Below, one piece after another: positions 20,854 through 30,072 of a stretch of DNA of 64,000 nucleotides. The stretch's first letter is position 1. Each line of letters opens with the position of its first letter. The notes under the pieces are model-generated. The model was given only the letters and a program-made list of their open reading frames with translations. It made no database searches and had not been told where the DNA came from. This stretch comes from Yamadazyma tenuis. Its lineage: Eukaryota > Ascomycota > Pichiomycetes > Serinales > Debaryomycetaceae. The stretch covers positions 2,108,001 through 2,172,000 of the forward strand of contig NC_089461.1 in the NCBI RefSeq assembly GCF_029203305.1, written 5' to 3'. A program made the position numbers and the translations under genes.

Positions 20854-22218
20854 ATGGCCTCTACCAAAGTCGATATTGCCAGACAGGTGCCCAGTGCACC
20901 ACCAGCAGATGAACCCGCTGCAAGATTATTGCCCGGTGAACACACCCTTCCCGCCAGTTGGTGGACTAGTGAAAAGGTGTTTGAGCTTGAGAAAAGATCT
21001 ATTTTCAACAAAAGTTGGCTTTTCTGTATCCATTCATCGCGGTTCAACAAGGCTGGTGATTACTTCAGATTCACATTCGCAGGAATCAACTTTTTTGTTA
21101 TCAAGTCCAAAGTTGACAACCAGATCAAGGCCTTCCATAACGTTTGTCGTCACAGAGCTTATCCCGTGGTACGTAAGGATAAAGGATCTTCAACCGTGCT
21201 TGGCTGCAAATACCACGGCTGGTCCTATAACTCGGACGGAAAATTGCTTAAAGCTCCTCACTTCAACGATGTAGAAGGGTTTGTCAAGGAAGAAAACTCA
21301 TTGTTTCCCGTCAACACCCACGTGACCGAGCAAGGGTTGGTATTTGTTAACTTCAACAACGACCCCGAGTCGGTGATTCCGTTTGACAAGTGGTTTGAAG
21401 GTTTGAACAGCGAGCTCAATGAATTTGATTTCTCCGACTATGAATACCACATGTCTTACGAATTGGACGGGCAGTTCAATTGGAAAACTTTGATGGACGG
21501 GTACCAGGAGTGCTACCACTGTCCCACCGCCCATCCTGGATTAAGCTCAGCCTTTAAAATGGAAACTTACAAGGTTGTTCCAAAAAACAGGTACTGCCGT
21601 CACTATGCACAAATCGTGCGTGAGGAACAACCCGAATCCGAACCTGAACCCGAACCCGAACAAAGTAGTTGGTTTGGTATGAGGAAACAGGCTCAACCGC
21701 AACCAAGTCCTCAGAAAAAACCAAAGAAGGCCAACCCAGGGGGTGAGTTCAATGGTTTGTGGGTATATTTATTCCCCACCAACGGGATCAACTGCTATTC
21801 TCCCGCTTGGTATTCGATTAGAGTATTGCCAGTGTCTCCTACCCACACGATTTTGCAGTACGATATCTTTACTAAAAAGGGCTTGGATGAAGATACCAAG
21901 AAGGAGTTTGTGGACTTTTTGCAGTTGGTGGAATTGGAAGATTTTAATTTGTGTCAGTTAACACAAAAAAACTTGAACGAAGGGGTGTACTCTTCAGGCT
22001 ACTTGCACCCACTCAAAGAAAGAGGCGTATTGTTTTATCAGAATTTGGTGAGAGATATGGTGAAAGAGCATTTCGCTCTTGAGCAAGCAGCAGGAAAGCC
22101 CATTAATCCAGCCATTATTAGCAATAAAAAGGCCAATAAAGATGTGCAGGAGTTGGAGGAAATCTGTAACCAGTTGGAATGTGGCAGTTCTTCCGGGAGT
22201 TCAGAACTCCAGTGGTAA
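20854..22218 (+). CDS. Rieske non-haem iron oxygenase (choline/carnitine monooxygenase-like alpha subunit)
   Basis: A 454-residue soluble protein with a Rieske [2Fe-2S] site, C98-x-H100 and C118-x2-H121 (CRHRAYP, CKYHGWSY). A catalytic domain follows, whose mononuclear iron ligands are H222 and H227 in ECYHCPTAH, with E219 at the usual bridging-acid position. This is the alpha-subunit layout of aromatic-ring-hydroxylating and quaternary-amine oxygenases; choline-monooxygenase-like members are known in fungi. The substrate cannot be told. A Glu/Pro/Lys-rich insert at about residues 252-293 interrupts the catalytic domain. No reductase gene is adjacent. The start is the ATG at 20854; the upstream TTG is not a plausible start. 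No organelle targeting signal is evident. Confidence 0.88.
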   Translation: MASTKVDIARQVPSAPPADEPAARLLPGEHTLPASWWTSEKVFELEKRSIFNKSWLFCIHSSRFNKAGDYFRFTFAGINFFVIKSKVDNQIKAFHNVCRHRAYPVVRKDKGSSTVLGCKYHGWSYNSDGKLLKAPHFNDVEGFVKEENSLFPVNTHVTEQGLVFVNFNNDPESVIPFDKWFEGLNSELNEFDFSDYEYHMSYELDGQFNWKTLMDGYQECYHCPTAHPGLSSAFKMETYKVVPKNRYCRHYAQIVREEQPESEPEPEPEQSSWFGMRKQAQPQPSPQKKPKKANPGGEFNGLWVYLFPTNGINCYSPAWYSIRVLPVSPTHTILQYDIFTKKGLDEDTKKEFVDFLQLVELEDFNLCQLTQKNLNEGVYSSGYLHPLKERGVLFYQNLVRDMVKEHFALEQAAGKPINPAIISNKKANKDVQELEEICNQLECGSSSGSSELQW

Positions 22219-22676
22219 ATACGTAATAGCTTGACAATAGTGATGTTTTGTACTGAGGAAACTGTAGATGCTGCAAGTTGCCAAATGTAGGTTATAGGGT
22301 TTATGACTCCCAAGGAGTTCAGTGGGTGTAGGGTCCATCGTCCTGGCCATGCCATAGTATGCACAAGACTGGACAGTCTACTTATGTGTCCCTAGCCTCA
22401 TCTCTATCTTAATGTCTCATGTCTCATCGCCATTATAGGCTAATCTTCCCCAATCCTCATCACATGACTGCGACCAACCCACCGCGGGGCTGGCGCCAGC
22501 ATGGTGCCAACCTGTCGTGCCAGTGAGTCCTCGGCGTAAATCGTGTTCGCGCTTCCGAGGCATATGATTTCCTCAGTGGGGATTATAAATCATCATTCTT
22601 TCCACACTCCACCACCACCCTTTACAAAAGCCTTTTTTTATCCCACACTCCCAGCTAAACAGACCTACACACCATA
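22219..22676 (+). promoter_or_regulatory. PEX5 promoter region
   Basis: 458 bp holding TCACATGA (22470-22477, Cbf1-like), a 12 bp perfect palindrome GCTGGCGCCAGC (22489-22500), CCTCGG at 22529-22534 and its inverse CCGAGG at 22555-22560, and TATAAAT at 22584-22590. Confidence 0.6.
22529..22560 (+). promoter_or_regulatory. Inverted pair of CCTCGG elements before PEX5
   Basis: CCTCGG and CCGAGG face each other 20 bp apart, 117-148 bp before the ATG. CCTCGG is the core recognised by the fungal fatty-acid regulators FarA/FarB, whose Candida relative is Ctf1. Peroxisome genes are among their known targets, so a role in fatty-acid induction of PEX5 is a reasonable inference. Confidence 0.55.
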
Positions 22677-24482
22677 ATGTCTTTTGTCGGAGGCGGAGCA
22701 GACTGCTCAGTTAACGGAAATGCCATTGCTCAGTTCAATAAGCACACTCAACAGGATCGATCACTCCAACGTCAAACTGCTAATCAGACCCAGTTTATCG
22801 GACAAAATTCCTTCAAAAGCGAAAATGGTGCCATGAACCAGGCCGACCGTCGCAATATGGAAGCCTTCATGAACGGTGGTGGTCAGCTGTTTCAGTTTCT
22901 GCCCATGCATCATGAGTTGGACGTAATCCACCGGAGCCTGGCGCAACCGGCCTTACACCAACCACAAATACTTTCTCAAAAACAAAACTGGTCGACCGAG
23001 TTTCAGGCACACTCTCCTTCACCGTCGGCACAACAGCACGCTACCGGTAGCCCTCAGTGGGGCGCAGAGTTTCAAACAAGGCCAGAGCTCCAACAACAGC
23101 CACAAATGCAAAATTCTGGACTGCCCCAGATGTCGATGAGAATGGGTTATCGCCCCATGATGCCCATGATGGGCTCTAGTTTACACCAGCCAGCTCCCCA
23201 GGTGGCAGCCCAGCCGGTCAGCAACCAGGAACAGCAGGTGGACTGGGATAACCAGTTTAAGGAGATTGAAGAGCTCTCACAAACGGCAAATGCCCAGACA
23301 GACGAGACGGCCCAACGCGAAGGCTCACCTGAGATCGTAGTGGACGACAAGTACGAGGCTACATTCCAGGAAGTCTGGGATAGTTTGAACGATGAGGCGT
23401 TAGAAAACGACTTTATCAATCAACAGTATGAAGACTTCAAGACTACCCAGAGAGAAACACTTCCGGCAGATATGAGCCAATGGGAGCGTGATTTCGCCAA
23501 GTATGCGTCCACCCGAGCCCATTTCGGCGAATATAAGTCTGAAGACAAACAGAACAACCAATTTTTGGATCTTCCGGCTGACCAAGATCCATACGAAATC
23601 GGGCTTCAGTTGATGGAAAATGGTGCGAAGCTCTCGGAGGCCGCGCTAGCATTCGAGGCTGCCATCCAACGTGATGAGACTCACGTAGATGCATGGTTGA
23701 AATTAGGGGAAGTGCAGACCCAAAATGAAAAGGAGATTGCTGGGATTTCAGCGTTGGAAAAGTGTTTGGAGTTGAATCCTGAAAACAGCCAGGCATTAAT
23801 GACCTTAGCCATCTCATATGTTAATGAGGGTTATGACAATGCTGCATTTGCTACTTTGGAACGGTGGATTTCCACCAAATACCCCCAAATCACCGAAAAG
23901 GCCCGTCAACAGAATCCTCAAATCACCGACGAAGACCGGTTCTCTTTGAATAAAAGAGTCACTGAATTGTTTATTAACGCAGCACAATTATCGCCCAATC
24001 AAGCTAGTATGGACGCCGACGTTCAATTGGGATTGGGAGTTTTGTTCTACGCCAACGAGGACTTTGACAAGACCATCGACTGCTTTAAAGCTGCCTTAAG
24101 TATTAAACCTGACGACCCGGTCTTGTGGAACCGGTTGGGTGCTTCCTTGGCAAACTCCAATAGGTCAGAGGAAGCAGTTGATGCTTACTTTAAGGCTTTG
24201 GAACTCAAACCAACTTTTGTTAGAGCACGTTACAACTTGGGAGTTTCGTGCATCAACATTGGATGTTACAAGGAAGCTGCCGAGCATTTGTTGAGTGGTT
24301 TGGCCATGCACCAAGTTGAAGGTCACGACACTACTGCCACCACATCATTATCCCCAAACCAATCTACTGCATTAACCGAAACGTTAAAAAGAGCATTTAT
24401 TGCCATGGAGAGAAGAGACTTATTGGAAGTAGTCAAACCAGGAATGAACTTGGACCAATTTCGGGGAGAGTTCACCTTCTGA
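22677..24482 (+). CDS. PEX5: Peroxisomal targeting signal 1 receptor Pex5
   Basis: A 601-residue cycling import receptor for PTS1 cargo. The N terminus MSFVGGGADC places the conserved Cys at position 10, the residue monoubiquitinated during recycling. The disordered half carries WxxxF/Y-type motifs that bind Pex13/Pex14: WSTEF (about 104), WGAEF (about 128), WDNQF (about 188), WERDF (about 268). The C-terminal half from about 300 has TPR repeats (for example AWLKLGEVQTQNEKE, LWNRLGASLANSNRSEEAV, RARYNLGVSCINIG) that bind the C-terminal tripeptide of cargo. Several CTG codons fall in the disordered half. A malate dehydrogenase ending TKL, a possible cargo, lies 5 kb away. Confidence 0.95.
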   Translation: MSFVGGGADCSVNGNAIAQFNKHTQQDRSLQRQTANQTQFIGQNSFKSENGAMNQADRRNMEAFMNGGGQLFQFLPMHHELDVIHRSLAQPALHQPQILSQKQNWSTEFQAHSPSPSAQQHATGSPQWGAEFQTRPELQQQPQMQNSGLPQMSMRMGYRPMMPMMGSSLHQPAPQVAAQPVSNQEQQVDWDNQFKEIEELSQTANAQTDETAQREGSPEIVVDDKYEATFQEVWDSLNDEALENDFINQQYEDFKTTQRETLPADMSQWERDFAKYASTRAHFGEYKSEDKQNNQFLDLPADQDPYEIGLQLMENGAKLSEAALAFEAAIQRDETHVDAWLKLGEVQTQNEKEIAGISALEKCLELNPENSQALMTLAISYVNEGYDNAAFATLERWISTKYPQITEKARQQNPQITDEDRFSLNKRVTELFINAAQLSPNQASMDADVQLGLGVLFYANEDFDKTIDCFKAALSIKPDDPVLWNRLGASLANSNRSEEAVDAYFKALELKPTFVRARYNLGVSCINIGCYKEAAEHLLSGLAMHQVEGHDTTATTSLSPNQSTALTETLKRAFIAMERRDLLEVVKPGMNLDQFRGEFTF

Positions 24483-24585
24483 TCAGCTGATGTTTGTTTA
24501 CATAGCTTTGAGTTTTACAATCCATGATCTCTATTTACTCATCTACAACATGCTCGCAATGTATAAATATATAATCTCTACTCAA

Positions 24586-27135
24586 TTACAACAATCCTAA
24601 CTTCTCCATTCTCACATGAACTGCGTTTCTGTGAGCTTCTAATCCTTCAACGGCAGCTATCGTCATAACAGCCTTCCCAATACTCTTCAAACCTTCTTCA
24701 CTGACTTCTTGAGAAGTGATAAACTTCTGGAACGTCGCGGTATTCACACCAGAATACTGTCTGGCATATCCATATGTTGGCAAAGTGTGGTTGGTTCCAC
24801 TAGAATAGTCACCACATGATTCAGGAGACAACTTACCCACAAATACAGAACCAGCATTATCAACGTAGTCTGGAACATAGCTACCAGCCTTTTCAATTTG
24901 CAAAATCAAATGTTCTGGTGCGTAGTCGTTGGATAACTTGAAAGCTTCTTCATAAGTGTCCACCAACAAAGTGTAAGAGTGTGCCAAACATTTGGAAACA
25001 ATTTCCCTCCTTGGCAACACAGATGCTTGTGTAGCAACCGCTTCTTCAATACCAGCCAAGTCTGAGGTAGAAAGTCCAACTCCAATCAAAATTACTTGAG
25101 AATCAACTCCGTGTTCAGCTTGTGACAACAAGTCACTAGCCACGAAGTCAGGATCAGCATTACTGTCGGCAATCACCAACACTTCGGAAGGTCCAGCAGG
25201 CATATCAATAGAACACAACGCTTGAGTATCGTTTTGCACGTACATTTTTGCAGCCGTGACAAACTGGTTACCTGGTCCCAAGATCTTATCACACTTCACC
25301 ACAGAATCAGTACCATAAGCCATAGCAGTAACAGCCTGAGCACCACCGGCCATTAAGATACTACTAGCTCCCAACTTGTGAGCCACATAAACCACTTCTG
25401 GGGTTAATTTTCCAGTAGCACGAGCTGGAGGAGACGCAATCACAATGTTTTTGCACCCAGCTACCTTGGCTGGAACCCCCAACATCATGGCAGTGGAAGG
25501 CAACACTGCAGTACCACCAGGAACATATAAACCGACGTTTTCAATTGGTTTGGCGAATCTTGAGCAAACGACACCAGGAGCTGTTTCCACACTCATGACC
25601 TCTTCCTTTGGTAATTGAGCGGCGTGGAAAGTTTCGATGTTCTTCATGGATAAGTCGATGGCTTCCTTCATGTCTTCAGAAATTTGCATCAATTCGGGTG
25701 GGAAAGGAGCATTCAACACAGGTGATTCCAATTGAACACCATCGAATTTAGCAGTCAATTCAAGCAAGGCCTTGTCACCATTCTCCTGGACGTTTTTAAT
25801 TATAGGAAGAACGAGTTTCATGATATCTGAAGTCTTCTGGTTGGGTCTGGTTAAGGCTTGTTGAATTAAATCTGGGGATGTGGTGGCTGCCGTAATAGTA
25901 GTCAATTTGTAAGAAAGTTCTTGCTTGGGTTCCTCTTTGGGTTCTGGTTTCTTCAAGTAGGCGGCCTTAGCATCACCTTTACGTCTAGTAACTTTGAGAT
26001 CCTTGATATCCAAGTTCTTCTCGATATCAGATAATCTCACGCCGTTCTTCACACACCACACCATTACAAAGTAGATCAAGTCGGCCGCTTCCCAGGCAAT
26101 CTCTTGCTTGTCGTTGGCCTTTCCAGCTTCAATCAACTCATCCAATTCTTCTTTCAACTTGGCAACCAACAACTCCTCATCGTTGAACAATCTCTTGGTG
26201 TAGGAGCCTTCGGGAGCAGCTTCTTTTCTCTTGACCAAAGTGTGGTCTAATCTGCCCAAGCCTTTCCCAGTGGATTCGCTGTATAAGCTGCCGTCGTTAA
26301 AGCAAGTATAGTTCTTGTCTTTGTGGCAGAAGCCGAATCCATCTCTCTGTTCAACCACAAATTTGACCACATCTGAATCACAGTCTTTACTGATAGAAAT
26401 TACTCTTTGAGTAGCACCACTGGTCTTTCCTTTATACCATAATTCTTCCCGGCGTTTACGAGATTGGTAGACGCCTTCTCCCGTGGCAATGGACTCGAGA
26501 ATCGATGCTTCGGAAGAGTAGACCACTCCTAACGCAGTGTAGGATGGAGCACCCGAAGTGATTAAAGTTGTGAAGAGCCCATCGGGCCTGTCAGTAGTTA
26601 AGGTGCTGGTGAGCAAGCGTCCCACAGAAATATTGCTGGTATCAGACTTCTTGGTCAACTTTTTTGTTGAAATGATGGGAATATAGTCTGCTTGAGCCAA
26701 TTTAATAGCAGACGCCTCGTCAACAACGCCATCAAAATAGACACTTCTGTTGTCATCTTGGTTGACTGCCTTCAAGTTGGCCACTTTGGAAGACACCACC
26801 AAAGAAGCATCCAAATCAGTGAACTTTTCAGGTTCTTGGGTCTTGATACCAAATCTATAACTAGGTAAACCCGAGGTCTTGATGAGCTCTTCCACTTGTG
26901 AGTCACTGATGAAGATGGTTTGCACTCCACTATTCAAAACTTCCACAGCTTGGTCAACAGAAATAAGAGCATCACTGGCGTCCACCAAAACATCTACTTG
27001 GGTAGGAAAAGTCGATAACAAGAACTTCGACACTTGAAGACCTTCAAAAGGTACTAACACTTTCCCGACAAATGCATAGTCATTTATGTCGGTGCTGGTG
27101 GTTGAATCCACCTTTGGCAACACAGGAAACGTCAT
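24586..27135 (-). CDS. HIS4: Trifunctional histidine biosynthesis enzyme
   Basis: An 849-residue cytosolic protein catalysing steps 2, 3 and 10 of histidine synthesis. Phosphoribosyl-AMP cyclohydrolase comes first (RREELWYKGKTSG, then DCD and the Cys-containing GFGFCHKDK). Phosphoribosyl-ATP pyrophosphatase follows (QEIAWEAADLIYFVMVW), and histidinol dehydrogenase fills the C-terminal half (GPGNQFVTAAK, DMPAGPSEVLV, ESCGDYSSGTNHTLPT). Length is slightly above the 799 residues of S. cerevisiae His4. I found no in-frame CTG in the roughly 1.2 kb of dehydrogenase-coding sequence (24586-25760) that I checked. A perfect Gcn4 element (TGAGTCA, 27243-27249) lies about 108 bp upstream, as expected for general amino-acid control. 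Confidence 0.97.
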   Translation of the reverse strand: MTFPVLPKVDSTTSTDINDYAFVGKVLVPFEGLQVSKFLLSTFPTQVDVLVDASDALISVDQAVEVLNSGVQTIFISDSQVEELIKTSGLPSYRFGIKTQEPEKFTDLDASLVVSSKVANLKAVNQDDNRSVYFDGVVDEASAIKLAQADYIPIISTKKLTKKSDTSNISVGRLLTSTLTTDRPDGLFTTLITSGAPSYTALGVVYSSEASILESIATGEGVYQSRKRREELWYKGKTSGATQRVISISKDCDSDVVKFVVEQRDGFGFCHKDKNYTCFNDGSLYSESTGKGLGRLDHTLVKRKEAAPEGSYTKRLFNDEELLVAKLKEELDELIEAGKANDKQEIAWEAADLIYFVMVWCVKNGVRLSDIEKNLDIKDLKVTRRKGDAKAAYLKKPEPKEEPKQELSYKLTTITAATTSPDLIQQALTRPNQKTSDIMKLVLPIIKNVQENGDKALLELTAKFDGVQLESPVLNAPFPPELMQISEDMKEAIDLSMKNIETFHAAQLPKEEVMSVETAPGVVCSRFAKPIENVGLYVPGGTAVLPSTAMMLGVPAKVAGCKNIVIASPPARATGKLTPEVVYVAHKLGASSILMAGGAQAVTAMAYGTDSVVKCDKILGPGNQFVTAAKMYVQNDTQALCSIDMPAGPSEVLVIADSNADPDFVASDLLSQAEHGVDSQVILIGVGLSTSDLAGIEEAVATQASVLPRREIVSKCLAHSYTLLVDTYEEAFKLSNDYAPEHLILQIEKAGSYVPDYVDNAGSVFVGKLSPESCGDYSSGTNHTLPTYGYARQYSGVNTATFQKFITSQEVSEEGLKSIGKAVMTIAAVEGLEAHRNAVHVRMEKLGLL

Positions 27136-27242
27136 GTTCAGCGATAACTCAGGAGTTTTACTGTTATCAAAGATTATCAGTTGAAAATTTTTGAGATTGA
27201 GAACCTCAGTTGAATGAGAGTCAATTAAATAATATATAATAT

Positions 27243-27249
27243 TGAGTCA
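27243..27249 (-). promoter_or_regulatory. Gcn4 response element of HIS4
   Basis: Perfect palindromic AP-1/Gcn4 site TGAGTCA, 108 bp upstream of the HIS4 ATG, with an AT-rich TATA-like stretch between (27226-27240). Confidence 0.8.
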
Positions 27250-27309
27250 TCGCAGCGGCCGCAAAATCACCTCACACATGATACGATGAATTACCAACCC
27301 ATTTGACAG

Positions 27310-28593
27310 CTAAAGCCTAGGATATGGCTTTCCATCATCTTCACCATCATCCTCATCCTCATCACTGTCGTCGTCGTCGTCACCGCCGAGTGTATCGTAT
27401 ACAGCCATCTCCATCTTACAGTAACCTAAGAAAGAATGTGGGTCTGCCATGGGCAAAATCTGGGACCCCCAGAAGCCTCCAATCTTGTTCACGTGATCCA
27501 CCCAGTAGTAGAGATTAGCCAAGCCGCTCCAATAGACCGACCCAACTGGTCTGCCAGTTGCAGGTTCTTCTTCAGTAACGGCCATTCCCGCTAAGGTAAA
27601 CCCATCTTTCAAATCTGGAAAATCTGGAATATCGAACTTGATGACCTGATTGGCAGGAAGATGATTCTTTACCGCATAGACTGCTAAATCTTCTTGTAAA
27701 AGCCGCTTCCCAGCGTCGGGAGAATATCCAAAGTTGATCCAAAGTCTGATAAATTTCAAATAGTCCTCAACATTGCCAAAACACCCTTGGCCTCCCATAT
27801 CAATCACAGGATCTAATTGAGTTCCTTTGGGATACAAGCGGATCTTGCCATTTCTTCCTCTCAAATGGGTTCTGATCAAGTGTTGGGTATTTTTTACATG
27901 GAAAGTACATGAGCTCATTCCCACTGGGTCAAATAGAACCTCCTTCAAGTATTGTCCCAAGGTCTTACCAGTGATACTTTCAATCACCAACCCAACCCAG
28001 TCCATGCTGTGGCCGTACAGAAACTCCTGGCCAGGCTCTCCAATCAAAGGGGTCTTGTCGGTTTTAAAAAGATCTCTTGTGGGAGTCCCCGAGCTTATGT
28101 GAGGGTTTCTTAGAGATCCCAAAAGCGAATACTCTTTACTCAAAAATGGGTACGACATACCAGCAGTCATGGTAAGGAGATGTTTGATGGTTACGGCCGT
28201 ACTGGGTTTGCGAGGAGGTTTAGTGAAATGACCTGTGTTGGGATCAACTGTTCCCTTATCCACAATGTAAAGCTCATCGATATCAGGAACATATTTTCGA
28301 ACTTCATCATCAAGCAGGAGCTTTTTCTGTTCGTAGAGCTTCAAGAGCCCAAAGGCAGTCAAGGCTTTAGTACACGAGAAGTAGCAAAACACTGTATCCT
28401 TGGTGACGGGAGTATTTGATTCCAAATCCAATACTCCATTGTAGTTAAAGTAAAGCGTTTCATTGGCATCAGTAACTCCCAAAACCACACCAGGTACTTT
28501 GGGTTGTTTTTCTGGCGATTTCAGTTCAGTTACATTGACAAGCAACTTGTCGAGCTTCTTGGCTATAGACCGAATTTGTTCAGTTGTCACCAT
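27310..28593 (-). CDS. Beta-lactamase/esterase-fold serine hydrolase
   Basis: A 427-residue protein of the class C beta-lactamase/penicillin-binding-like family (EstB/LovD type). The nucleophile motif SxxK is SCTK (in CYFSCTKALTAFG), the YxN-type motif is YGHS, and a GGFWGSQ segment stands near the third motif. HLLTMTAGMSYP and DPVGMSSCTFHV are typical of the family. The C terminus is a highly acidic tail (GGDDDDDSDEDED). The start is the ATG at 28593; the open frame extends upstream only to a GTG. No signal peptide, so probably cytosolic. Such fungal proteins act as esterases or transacylases; the substrate is unknown and beta-lactam hydrolysis is not implied. Confidence 0.85.
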   Translation of the reverse strand: MVTTEQIRSIAKKLDKLLVNVTELKSPEKQPKVPGVVLGVTDANETLYFNYNGVLDLESNTPVTKDTVFCYFSCTKALTAFGLLKLYEQKKLLLDDEVRKYVPDIDELYIVDKGTVDPNTGHFTKPPRKPSTAVTIKHLLTMTAGMSYPFLSKEYSLLGSLRNPHISSGTPTRDLFKTDKTPLIGEPGQEFLYGHSMDWVGLVIESITGKTLGQYLKEVLFDPVGMSSCTFHVKNTQHLIRTHLRGRNGKIRLYPKGTQLDPVIDMGGQGCFGNVEDYLKFIRLWINFGYSPDAGKRLLQEDLAVYAVKNHLPANQVIKFDIPDFPDLKDGFTLAGMAVTEEEPATGRPVGSVYWSGLANLYYWVDHVNKIGGFWGSQILPMADPHSFLGYCKMEMAVYDTLGGDDDDDSDEDEDDGEDDGKPYPRL

Positions 28594-28833
28594 TTTTGTT
28601 GTTGGTATTGAGACAAAAGTTCCCCAGATTCTCAAGAATGTGAAAATTGCAAAAATTGAATTTTGTTGGACACCAGATGCAGAACAGAAAAAACAACCTT
28701 TAAACACTAAGTAAATGTTTGGAGTATCATCTAATAAATATAGACTCTATACCTCCGAATCAGATGTCTATTGTTCTCAGCTTAAAACATTTAATAATCC
28801 GGTGAAAATATGAATAGATTTAATCATACTTGT

Positions 28834-28928
28834 GGTTTAGTGGTGTAGCGGCTATCACGTTTCGTTTACAAGTGTCTTAGATGCAGTAAGTTCCGAAAAG
28901 GCCCCGAGTTCGATCCTCGGCTAGATCA
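28834..28928 (+). tRNA. tRNA-Val (anticodon UAC) with a 22-nt intron
   Basis: Acceptor strands GGTTTAG and CTAGATC pair with two G-U, and the discriminator base is A. The D stem GTG/CAC is weak (3 bp). The anticodon stem TTTCG (28860-28864) pairs with CGAAA (28894-28898). The loop T-T-TAC-A gives anticodon UAC at 28867-28869. The 22 bases at 28871-28892 are an intron at the canonical position after base 37, and contain GTAA complementary to the anticodon region. The variable loop is AGGCC; the T arm is CCGAG-TTCGATC-CTCGG. A ten-T Pol III terminator starts 4 bases downstream. Confidence 0.85.
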
Positions 28929-28931
28929 AGG

Positions 28932-28941
28932 TTTTTTTTTT
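28932..28941 (+). terminator. Pol III terminator of tRNA-Val
   Basis: Ten consecutive T just 3' of the tRNA gene. Confidence 0.85.
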
Positions 28942-29034
28942 GAACACTTTTCCTCATTGTTTTCGCATCCATTATAGAGGTGTTTGCTTAATACAAGCGT
29001 TTATCACAACTAATCTAAAGAGACCAATACCATA

Positions 29035-30072
29035 TCAAAGCTTCGTTCCGGTCACAAACGCAGCTCCTTGTTCAATCGACTTCTTTAAACCTGGCAAGGC
29101 CTTAGATATCAACTGTTTTTCAGCATCACTGATGGTGAACTCCTCAAACGGATTCACAAGCGATTCCACCGCTCCGTTTCTCAATGCAACCGGCACAGCA
29201 AAATAGTCAATTCCATCTAAGTACTTCTTGCTTAATTTTTCACCCTTCTCGAAACCAGGCAAATAAATGTATGCCGAGTCATTAATATAGTAGGAGTTGA
29301 AAGTACTAGAAAAGTATGACTGCAAGATATTCTCGGCAAATCTGTAGCCAGCATATGCCATGGACAAGGTGGCAGAGCCAGCCCCGTTCTTGGCCTTTAC
29401 CACTTCATCTCCTCCAAATTGCACCCGGTTGATGAAATTGTCGTAGTCTGAGGTCAGGATCTTCTGCACCTTTTGCGAGATGGAGGTGGTGATGTTCACC
29501 AATGGGATGATGGTGTCACCCGAATGGCCACCAATGACGGAAATACGACCTTTGACTTCAGGGGCAGGCTCTCCCACCAAATCTCCCAAAAATGTCTCTG
29601 CTCTCACCGAGTCCAAGGTAGTAACACCAAACAATTTACTGGGGTTGAATACGCCCAACTTCTTCAATACTTCAGCAGCAATAGGCACGGTAGAGTTAAC
29701 GGGGTTCGAAATGATCAATATAGATGCGTCGGGGCACGTGAGGCCGATGTTCTTGACCAAGTCTCTGATGATCGAGGCGTTAATGTTGAACAAGTCAGCA
29801 CGTGTCATACCTGGCTTTCTGGGGACACCCGCAGGGATTACCACGAGATCAGATCTCTCCAATGCCGCGCGTACAGCCAGCTGGTCGGCCTTGTCTTTTG
29901 GCTGGTGTCCAGTGACTTTTGCTGGGGTGTTGATGTGGTTCAAGTCAGCAGCCACTCCATGAACGTTGACAATGTCGAAAAGAGCCAACTCATCGACGTG
30001 GGGGTTGAGTTTCAATAAGAGGGAAAGCGGCTGACCGATTCCACCGGCGGCTCCACAAACAGTAACTTTCAT
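29035..30072 (-). CDS. Malate dehydrogenase, non-mitochondrial (peroxisomal or cytosolic)
   Basis: A 345-residue NAD-dependent malate dehydrogenase. The Rossmann motif [15 protein letters not shown] begins at the N terminus, so there is no room for a mitochondrial presequence. Active-site blocks are [24 protein letters not shown] and [13 protein letters not shown]. The last three residues are TKL, close to the PTS1 consensus [SAC]-[KRH]-[LM], so a peroxisomal MDH3-type role (NADH shuttling for beta-oxidation, glyoxylate cycle) is plausible; a cytosolic MDH2 role is the alternative. The ATG at 30072 is used; the in-frame codon at 30090 is TTG. The gene is divergent from ATG27 over about 520 bp and lies near PEX5. 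Confidence 0.92.
   Translation of the reverse strand: MKVTVCGAAGGIGQPLSLLLKLNPHVDELALFDIVNVHGVAADLNHINTPAKVTGHQPKDKADQLAVRAALERSDLVVIPAGVPRKPGMTRADLFNINASIIRDLVKNIGLTCPDASILIISNPVNSTVPIAAEVLKKLGVFNPSKLFGVTTLDSVRAETFLGDLVGEPAPEVKGRISVIGGHSGDTIIPLVNITTSISQKVQKILTSDYDNFINRVQFGGDEVVKAKNGAGSATLSMAYAGYRFAENILQSYFSSTFNSYYINDSAYIYLPGFEKGEKLSKKYLDGIDYFAVPVALRNGAVESLVNPFEEFTISDAEKQLISKALPGLKKSIEQGAAFVTGTKL

Noticed and set aside
28899..28920. CCTCGG motif match in the tRNA-Val T arm
   Set aside because: It is part of the conserved T stem, not a FarA/Ctf1 site.
29473..30018. Two + strand frames of 160-181 codons
   Set aside because: Antisense to the well-supported malate dehydrogenase; no domain features.
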